This document shows, one piece after another, positions 43,564-49,373 of a DNA stretch of 49,373 nt. Source of the DNA: a bacterium 1xD8-48 (GTDB taxonomy: Bacteria > Bacillota > Clostridia > Lachnospirales > Lachnospiraceae); the NCBI GenBank assembly GCA_009917455.1, contig QZDS01000036.1, positions 1 to 49,373 on the forward strand, read 5' to 3'. The notes under the pieces were generated by a model that made no database searches, was not told the DNA's origin, and was given only the letters and a program-made list of their open reading frames with translations. Made by a program: the position numbers and the translations under genes. How positions within the stretch are numbered: position 1 is the first letter of the stretch; each line of letters begins with the position of its first letter.

Positions 43564-45246
43564 TTACTTTCCTATCAACACCCTTTTCCCTTCAAAAGCA
43601 AAACCATAATGTCTGATTTTTTCTTTGGGAAACCCCTTGCAGGTCAGTTCTGCATCATAGTCCCTTTCATCTATTTGCCGGAGGGCCTCCCTGACGGTTT
43701 CTTCCAGATTCTTTTCCCTCCGGGTATTTCGTACCTTAAATTCAAGAACATACGCAGGCTGTCCGCCCTCCAGCGGTTCAAGCATAACGTCATATCTTCC
43801 AAACCCGCTCTCGCGGTTGGATTTGATTTGATACCTGTCTGCCAAATCAATCATTAATCCCAGAACAAACCCGTGATAAAAACGCTCCGGCTCTGAAAGT
43901 TCGGAAGGCTTTTTCCCCGAATCAAAACTGCTGAATGTCTTCAGGGCAATCTGATTCATATACTGGTTCATATAATCCACATCGTCCGCAAGCAGCGCTT
44001 TGATGAAGTCGCTATATTGGGTGGTTTTTCTTCCAAACCATCCCTGAATCATTCTGCGGAACATCCTTTTAACTTCAAAGTTTGTCAACGACAAATGGTA
44101 TATATTATCTGATTCATTTACTGGAGCACATACTACTTTGAGGTATCCGGTGGACAAAAGCAGGCTCCAGACAGCTACACTGTTATCGCCAAGCTGCTCA
44201 AATATGATTTCTTCATCTATTTCCGTTTCTATCTGTCCATCACAGAGAAGCGCTTCCATAGCAATTTTAATATCCGGTTCCCCTTCTCTGATTAGCTTAT
44301 CTACCAGCAGGTTAGAGCTCGTATTAGCCCAATAGCTTTTAAATTCTCCGGTATCAAGATATTTAGTAATCGACCATGGATTATAGATGTCGCCCTGTTT
44401 TCCAAAACGGAAGCCGTCATACCAGTATTTTATCTTTTCAAAGCTATCAGAAAACCCAAAACACCTTAATGCTTCCACCACTTCCTTTTCTGTAAATCCA
44501 AAAGCTGTCTCATACTTTTGCGATGTGGTTGTCACTACTTCAAGGTTATTTAAGTCGGAAAAAATTGACTCTTTACTAATTCGTGTAATCCCTGTCAAAA
44601 GCCCGCGCTCCAAAAATGGATTTGTTTTAAAAGATGCGCTGAACAGGCTGCGAATAAATGCTGCCATTTCGTTCCAGAAGCCATTCACATATGCCTCCTG
44701 AAGCGGCGTATCATATTCGTCCAACAGTATAATCACCTTTTTTCCATAATAACGGCTCAGGTAATCGGTAAGCTGATGCAAAGCCATTGTCGCCGCATTA
44801 TCATCCATATCCACGCTGATATTTTCAAAAAAAGCCCGTTCTTTATCCTTCAGAAATCCTTCTTCCAGCAAAAAAGTGTTTTTCATGTATAGATTGGTTA
44901 TCAACTGACATATTTTCCGCCGTGTCCGGTAATAATCCGGTTCCTTTACATTTGCCAGGCTTAAAAATATTACGGGATAACTTCCCTGTAATGCCCGATA
45001 TTTTTCGCTGCTCCATATGGACAGTCCCTTAAATAAATCCCGGCATTCCCGGCACTGATTGGAAAAAAAGCATTCCAGCATACTCATGTTTAAAGTTTTC
45101 CCAAACCTACGCGGTCTGGTTATCAATGTAACAATATCGCCGCTTTCCCACCACTGTCTGATAAAATCTGTCTTGTCTATATAAAAATAATTCATTTCTC
45201 TGATAGAACTAAAATCCTGATTGCCAATTGAAACTGTCGGTTTCAT
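43564..45246 (-). CDS. AAA-ATPase-like protein with PD-(D/E)XK nuclease domain
   Basis: This 560-residue protein has an N-terminal P-loop ATPase domain with the unusual Walker A TRPRRFGKT and Walker B KVIILLDEYDTPL, then a C-terminal PD-(D/E)XK nuclease-type domain. There Asp486 and the EFK motif (502-504) supply the expected active-site residues. This matches the AAA-ATPase-like/DUF1703 family, present in many copies in gut Bacteroidetes and Clostridia. Its role is undefined; mobile-element or defence links have been suggested. GAGGAGTAGC precedes the start. Confidence 0.9.
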   Translation of the reverse strand: MKPTVSIGNQDFSSIREMNYFYIDKTDFIRQWWESGDIVTLITRPRRFGKTLNMSMLECFFSNQCRECRDLFKGLSIWSSEKYRALQGSYPVIFLSLANVKEPDYYRTRRKICQLITNLYMKNTFLLEEGFLKDKERAFFENISVDMDDNAATMALHQLTDYLSRYYGKKVIILLDEYDTPLQEAYVNGFWNEMAAFIRSLFSASFKTNPFLERGLLTGITRISKESIFSDLNNLEVVTTTSQKYETAFGFTEKEVVEALRCFGFSDSFEKIKYWYDGFRFGKQGDIYNPWSITKYLDTGEFKSYWANTSSNLLVDKLIREGEPDIKIAMEALLCDGQIETEIDEEIIFEQLGDNSVAVWSLLLSTGYLKVVCAPVNESDNIYHLSLTNFEVKRMFRRMIQGWFGRKTTQYSDFIKALLADDVDYMNQYMNQIALKTFSSFDSGKKPSELSEPERFYHGFVLGLMIDLADRYQIKSNRESGFGRYDVMLEPLEGGQPAYVLEFKVRNTRREKNLEETVREALRQIDERDYDAELTCKGFPKEKIRHYGFAFEGKRVLIGK

Positions 45247-45280
45247 GCTACTCCTCTCAGTTATTTCTTATTCTTTCTTA

Positions 45281-46132
45281 TTACCCATGCCTCACATACA
45301 GCCGGTAGTCGCTGTTCCTCTCCGTCACGTCCCGCATAAACACAAATCCCAGCTTATCTAAAAGCCGCATGGAAATCCGGTTTTCCTTTTTCACAAGAGC
45401 CTGCACCTCGTCAAAGTCAAGCTCGCTTTTGGCATACCGCAGAATGGCCGTACAAACCTCAAAGCCATACCCCTGATGCTGATATCCGGCATCTATTACA
45501 AATCCCAGCTCCGGCATCTCGTATCCTTCCCGGACGCTGAGTCCGGCCTTTCCAATCACCTGCCCGGTTTTTTTGAGTATCACCGTCCAGAGCCCGTAAC
45601 CGTAAAACCCGTAAATCTGGTCGATATAAGCTCTCATATAGGCCAGCTCCGCCTCACGCTCCGAATATAAATTTTCCATATAAAGGGTGATGGAAGGCTC
45701 TTTATAAATACGGTAAAACTCATCCACATCCTCCACCGTGCTCTCGCGTACCCGAAGCCTGTCCGTCTCAAGGATATCCCAGGGCAGGCCGGCCAGCCTT
45801 TTATACGCTTCCTCATAGGACTGGTATTCTAGCATAAACACATCCTCCACCCCGTACCTGACGGAGGGAAATTCCAGATGCCTGTTTTTTTCATGATAAA
45901 GAATCACCACATAACCGCCGGCGGCAAGCATCTCCCGGGCCGCCTGCGGTTCGTCTGTTATAATCAGCGTTTCTGCCAGGCAGGCTCCGCCCGCATCTGC
46001 AGAGCCTGGTGAAAATTTTCGGAGTACCGCTTCTACCTGATGAGAAGAAACCTTATCGCGGACTTCATGAAAGCGTGGTCCCATAATCATATAATAATAC
46101 TCCGACAGCAGAAACAAAACATATCTAAGCAT
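45281..46132 (-). CDS. GNAT-family N-acetyltransferase with N-terminal extension
   Basis: This 283-residue protein has an N-terminal region of about 115 residues of unknown fold and a C-terminal GNAT domain. The latter opens LETDRLRVRESTVEDVDEFY and includes the acetyl-CoA motif region YQHQGYGFEVCTAIL, resembling RimJ/RimL-type enzymes. I chose the ATG at 46132 because AAAGGACAGTGTA lies upstream. Substrate unknown. Confidence 0.85.
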   Translation of the reverse strand: MLRYVLFLLSEYYYMIMGPRFHEVRDKVSSHQVEAVLRKFSPGSADAGGACLAETLIITDEPQAAREMLAAGGYVVILYHEKNRHLEFPSVRYGVEDVFMLEYQSYEEAYKRLAGLPWDILETDRLRVRESTVEDVDEFYRIYKEPSITLYMENLYSEREAELAYMRAYIDQIYGFYGYGLWTVILKKTGQVIGKAGLSVREGYEMPELGFVIDAGYQHQGYGFEVCTAILRYAKSELDFDEVQALVKKENRISMRLLDKLGFVFMRDVTERNSDYRLYVRHG

Positions 46133-46305
46133 TACACTGTCCTTTCGTTCCCGCAGGCCATGCGCCGGACGGCTGCAAGCAGACATCGGGCGAACTCCGC
46201 AGGGCTGTTAACTTCAATAACACACCTTTCCAAAATTAATTTTACACCAAAATACCCCGCCTGTCATTTAGATTCCTCTACTCAGCACGCAAATCAATTT
46301 TTTCA

Positions 46306-46334
46306 TTGAAAAGTCGCATTACTTCCGCTACAAT
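46306..46334 (+). promoter_or_regulatory. promoter for the cyclophilin gene
   Basis: TTGAAA (46306-46311), a 17-base spacer and TACAAT (46329-46334) lie 43 bases before the ATG. Confidence 0.75.
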
Positions 46335-46376
46335 ACTTATTATTATACATAATATATTGAAAGGAAGTAAATAAAT

Positions 46377-46898
46377 ATGGCTCAAAATCCTGTTGTTACC
46401 TTTACCATGGAAAACGGAGATATCATGAAAGCGGAGCTTTATCCCGAAATCGCCCCCGTTTCCGTAAATAATTTCATCAGCTTAATCAACAAGAACTTTT
46501 ATGACGGCCTGATTTTTCACCGGGTTATCCGAGGCTTTATGATTCAGGGCGGCGACCCGGAGGGCACCGGAATGGGCGGCCCCGGCTACAGCATCAAAGG
46601 GGAATTTGCCTCAAACGGAGTGAAAAACGATTTAAAGCACACGGAAGGCGTTCTCTCCATGGCCAGAAGCATGATGCCCGACTCCGCCGGTTCCCAGTTC
46701 TTCATCATGCATAAGACAAGCCCCCATTTAGACGGCCAGTATGCGGCGTTTGGGAAGGTGATTGAAGGTATGGATGTGGTAAATAAGATTGCCGAGACAG
46801 AAACCGATTATAATGACAGACCCCTTGAAAATCAGGTGTTGAAGAGCGTTACCGTGGAAACATTCGGAGTGGAATATCCGGAACCGGAGAAGCTCTGA
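46377..46898 (+). CDS. cyclophilin-type peptidyl-prolyl isomerase
   Basis: This 173-residue cytoplasmic isomerase catalyses cis-trans proline isomerisation in protein folding. It contains FHRVIRGFMIQGGDPEGTG with the catalytic Arg, SMARSMMPDSAGSQFFIM, and HLDGQYAAFGKVIEGMDVV. There is no signal peptide. GAAAGGAAGTAAATAAAT precedes the ATG. It is monocistronic. Confidence 0.95.
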   Translation: MAQNPVVTFTMENGDIMKAELYPEIAPVSVNNFISLINKNFYDGLIFHRVIRGFMIQGGDPEGTGMGGPGYSIKGEFASNGVKNDLKHTEGVLSMARSMMPDSAGSQFFIMHKTSPHLDGQYAAFGKVIEGMDVVNKIAETETDYNDRPLENQVLKSVTVETFGVEYPEPEKL

Positions 46899-47040
46899 AG
46901 AATTTTCCAAAAGTATTATTCGGTACTGTTCAGTATCAATGTCATTAAGTTAAGCTGGTTGAAAAAAATCTATTCTATGGTCTAACTCAAATTTTTCAAT
47001 AAATTTCAAAAAGGGGGTTGACACAGAACCCAAAATGTGC

Positions 47041-47087
47041 GGCCGCTCTCGCTGCTAATTGTATTTTAAGAGGTAGCGAGAGCGGCC
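47041..47087 (+). repeat. 13-bp perfect hairpin upstream of transposase
   Basis: GGCCGCTCTCGCT (47041-47053) pairs perfectly with AGCGAGAGCGGCC (47075-47087) across a 21-base loop. It lies just inside the probable left end of the insertion sequence. Confidence 0.85.
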
Positions 47088-47125
47088 CTTGAAATTGAAA
47101 ACAAAACTTTTATTTCAATTTCAAG
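47088..47125 (+). repeat. second 13-bp hairpin, sequestering the transposase ribosome site
   Basis: CTTGAAATTGAAA (47088-47100) pairs with TTTCAATTTCAAG (47113-47125). Its right arm includes the first three bases of the AAGGAGG ribosome site (47123-47129), so folding should lower translation of read-through transcripts. Confidence 0.8.
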
Positions 47126-47136
47126 GAGGTTCTTAT

Positions 47137-47694
47137 ATGGCATTCTCGCAAAAGGTCAAGTCCGCACTCCGGGCAATCGTGGATTCCATAGCCTGCAACG
47201 TTGCCCAGTTCGTCAAAAACCCTGGAAAGGATTTTACACGTGACCGTAAACTTGGGTTTGTCCAGCTTATCCGTTTCTTTCTCTGCATGGAAAGCGGCTG
47301 TATCAACCATGAACTGCTGAAATATTTTTATTTCCTGCCCGAGGAAGCCCCCACTGCTTCCGCCTTCCATCCTGCGAGCGGCAGGTCTAACAGGGGCTTC
47401 AACTCACTCCACACCATTTCGCTCTATGACCTGCTTTCCAAGAGATATCTAGATGTAATCGTCCAGCCAGGCAGATTTAAAAACGAGTTTGCCGCCCTCT
47501 GCCGGCTGATAGACCGTTATATTTACGGCGGCTGCCCAATTTTCGTCGCGGACAGGGGCTTTGCCAGCTATAACGTCTTCGCTCATGCCCTTGAGAAAGG
47601 CTGTTTCTTCGCCATCCGCACCAGCTCCTCTACCGTCTCTTTTTGCTCCGGCAACTCCTGCTTAATGCTCAGGTTTAACAGACCCTTCGCATAG
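47137..47694 (+). pseudogene. deleted and truncated IS4-type transposase
   Basis: The frame begins MAFSQKVKSALRAIV after AAGGAGG and shows IS4-family features: FVKNPGKDFTRDRKLGF near the start and VADRGFASYNVFAHALEKGC with the second catalytic Asp. About 60 residues that should lie between TASAF and GFNSLHTISLYDL are missing, including the first catalytic Asp, and the deletion is in frame. After about 47620 the protein no longer looks like a transposase and stops, so the 3' end is gone too. It is inactive. Confidence 0.8.
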
Positions 47695-48081
47695 GAAGAA
47701 GCTATAATTTCATCAAATGAATAATCACAGCAAATCTTTTCTAACTTTCCAACCAAAACTAAAGCCTGCTTTAAATCACTAATACCCGTCATTCCCCACA
47801 ATAAATTTGAATAATTTTCCATCACACAAATATCACCATACGGAACCGCATCAAACAGCATTAGCTTTGTTATATCTTTATATCTCTCGTACATGTATAA
47901 TTGTTCTCCAAGTAGAATCTGTTTCATATGTGACCCTAAAGCACGATAAAAATGAAATCTTCCAACTCGTATCATCATCATTATAAACAAATATGTTTAC
48001 CTCATCGTTAGCATTTAAATCCAGTATCTTTAAATCCCAGTACTCAGTTTGATTAATTTTTTCTTGTAACATTTTTATCAT
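47583..48081 (-). pseudogene. frameshifted gene truncated by the IS remnant, probable immunity gene
   Basis: A start at 48081 (ribosome site AAAGG) gives an N-terminal part, MIKMLQEKINQTEYWDLKIL through VNIFVYNDDDTSWKISFLSCF, which ends at a stop near 47878. A second frame, shifted by one base, continues through YKDITKLMLFDAVPYGDI to ELPEQKETVEELV. It ends using about 12 codons and a stop contributed by antisense transposase DNA. It follows a toxin-like fragment, the position expected of an immunity gene. Whether the two frames were one gene is uncertain. Confidence 0.55.
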
Positions 48082-48100
48082 AACCATCATCCTTTCAAGT

Positions 48101-48370
48101 TCAATTATTCCAAGGAATATGTCCATCAGGACTCTTGCGAGAAACTATATTTCCTTCTATATCAAGCGGATTCCCAAACTCGTCTAAAATGTGTACATGT
48201 TGATAACTTGTTACATTGTCAGGCGAGTCAATACGCACTCTAAAACTTCCGTTTGTATCTTTAATATGCATTCTTGCCAGATAACCATTCACATAACAAA
48301 TATGCACATACCCTTGGTGTGTGCCGTTGTCACACAACTGTTTGTAGAACGTCAAGGAACTGTTGCAAAA
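48101..48370 (-). pseudogene. orphan polymorphic-toxin C-terminal fragment
   Basis: The open frame (about 84-90 residues) lacks a proper start; it is open back to a TAA at 48371-48373. It ends IDSPDNVTSYQHVHILDEFG then GNIVSRKSPDGHIPW, with paired histidines and a late SPDGHIP motif. This looks like the C-terminal toxin domain of a secreted polymorphic toxin. I cannot name the toxin type. Only the tip remains; no delivery domain precedes it. Confidence 0.5.
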
Positions 48371-48380
48371 TTATTATGAA

Positions 48381-48794
48381 TTATTGTACCAGCTTTTTTG
48401 TTATACTGTTTACTATCTTCTTAAATTCATCTTCTTCTCCATTATATGACCATTCATGTGTTACACTTTTGTCTAATGCATTTTGAACAATATTTTTTAA
48501 ATCATCTGCATAAGATATTAGAAGCGAACTATCCATCTCTGATATTTTTTCAAGCATCTATCCATCATATGCTTCTCCGATAAATACATCATCCTGTAAA
48601 AATTTTATCGCCTTTGACATTGCAAGACTAATAAACTGTTTTTGACGTATCATTCTTATAACATCTGCTACGGTAATTTCAAAAGTTGTCTTATCAATTA
48701 ATTGATTATACCATTTTTGAAGTGGGTATAATTCCTCTTGAGAAATAATATCCACGCAATCATATATATCTTTTATTTTTCTCATATCTTCCAT
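48381..48794 (-). pseudogene. CDI-type immunity gene interrupted by an in-frame TAG
   Basis: The 138-codon frame encodes a protein resembling CdiI-type immunity proteins: ISQEELYPLQKWYNQL, then FEITVADVIRMIRQKQF, then AIKFLQDDVFIGEAYDG. A TAG (48558-48560) interrupts it exactly where relatives usually have Glu. The same frame continues without a gap as MLEKISEMDSSLLISYADDL to a TAA at 48381. Its ATG directly abuts the stop of the toxin fragment upstream, the standard toxin-immunity layout. GGAGG sits in the toxin's last codons. Confidence 0.65.
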
Positions 48795-49373
48795 TTAATT
48801 TATACCTCCATATGGGGCAAACATTTCTTCAATTATACTAATATAATTACTAATTGAATCATATTTTCCTTGCATGAATGCCCTTACATCTGGTGCTAGA
48901 TTGGGATTTTGAAGTGAACCTGCTAACGTTTTTTCAGTCCTTACCAAACCTGTATAAGCATCTTTAACTTCCTGTGCGTGATTCCAATAACCACCATTAG
49001 GCTTAGCAATTGGATTTCCTTGCAAATCACCTAATGCTGCTGATAAATCACTGCTTTTTAAGTGGTCATTAATAATATTATCTGCTGATTTTATTGCTTT
49101 CTGTTAGCTTCTACTTAATTTACTTATATCAAAATCTGCTCCTGAACCACCCTCCCCCGCCCGCGGAACCTGCTCAAAATGTGCCACCTGATTATTTTTA
49201 ACGCCATATGCAGGATTGTACAACCCCGCTATCACTGTCACAGCCGCACCTGCCTCCGATACCTGTCCCACAATACGGTACGCATCTTCCCCCAGGGCAT
49301 CCTGTTATTCGTAACTTTACCCACTCCTAATTGCCCGAAAATTCTTCAAATTAAAAGAAGGTACAGCATAATT
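48795..49373 (-). pseudogene. polymorphic toxin C-terminus with three in-frame stops
   Basis: Reading in from the right edge, one frame runs the whole distance but is broken by TAA at 49317-49319, 49305-49307 and 49104-49106. Between the stops it reads as sensible protein: QDALGEDAYRIVGQVSEAG, YNPAYGVKNNQVAHFEQVP, then QKAIKSADNIINDHL and KPNGGYWNHAQEV to FAPYGGIN. The last part resembles the polymorphic toxin type 28 domain (from memory). The gene extends out of the window. It has no start and no delivery domain here. Confidence 0.6.

Noticed and set aside
43351..43857. 168-residue plus-strand frame
   Set aside because: It is antisense to the end of the AAA-ATPase gene and the dehydrogenase remnant, with no ribosome site.
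48381..49373. Stop-codon reassignment as explanation for in-frame TAA/TAG
   Set aside because: Neighbouring genes end normally at TAA and TAG, so a changed genetic code is not supported; nonsense mutation is simpler.

Overview
The window looks like chromosome of a Lachnospiraceae-type Clostridia (Firmicutes). The basis is gene content and style: strong AAGGAGG-type ribosome sites, TTGACA/TATAAT promoters, DUF5711/DUF3781/DUF4179-type proteins, a YesM/AraC-type two-component system beside an LplB/YtcP-type sugar importer, MsmK, and a Clostridia-type SRP RNA. Species cannot be named from the sequence alone.

Layout. 1-284: strong leftward promoter and leader, probably of an rRNA operon whose body lies outside the window. 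285-7706 (minus): CvpA-like, DUF5711-like and hypothetical envelope proteins, aldose epimerase, the dnaX-ybaB-recR replication/repair operon, and 6-phosphofructokinase. 7928-12402 (minus): ABC ATPase plus a giant FtsX-type permease with a ~400-residue extracellular coiled coil. 12534-25590 (plus): a rhamnoside-utilisation locus made of sensor kinase, AraC-type regulator, lipoprotein binding protein, two permeases, two GH78-like glycosidases, and a PIN toxin-antitoxin pair set between the two glycosidases. 25606-29590: DUF3781 protein, ECF sigma/anti-sigma pair, tRNA-Ser(CGA), MATE pump. 29564-33811: tadA, SRP RNA, a lineage-type unknown, PucR/CdaR regulator, MsmK ATPase. 33898-46132 (minus): YesL-like protein, two-HD phosphodiesterase, acetyltransferases, D-lactate dehydrogenase, secreted protein, lysophospholipase-like hydrolase, MetG, GH51 arabinofuranosidase, an iron alcohol dehydrogenase remnant, and an AAA-ATPase/PD-(D/E)XK protein. 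46306-46898 (plus): cyclophilin. 47041-49373: a decayed accessory patch with a deleted IS4-type transposase and two orphan polymorphic toxin/immunity cassettes carrying nonsense and frameshift lesions.

How it fits together. The rhamnoside locus has regulators, binding protein, permeases and hydrolases but no ATPase; the MsmK-type ATPase at 32588-33697 is a natural candidate to energise it. Three phased direct repeats upstream of the binding-protein gene are a good candidate operator for the AraC-type regulator. A strong terminator between binding protein and permeases, and another between the ABC ATPase and its permease, suggest expression stepped down inside operons. The right edge is a toxin/immunity graveyard invaded by an insertion sequence and is the most unusual part of the window. 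No CRISPR array, prophage or clear new multi-gene system was seen.
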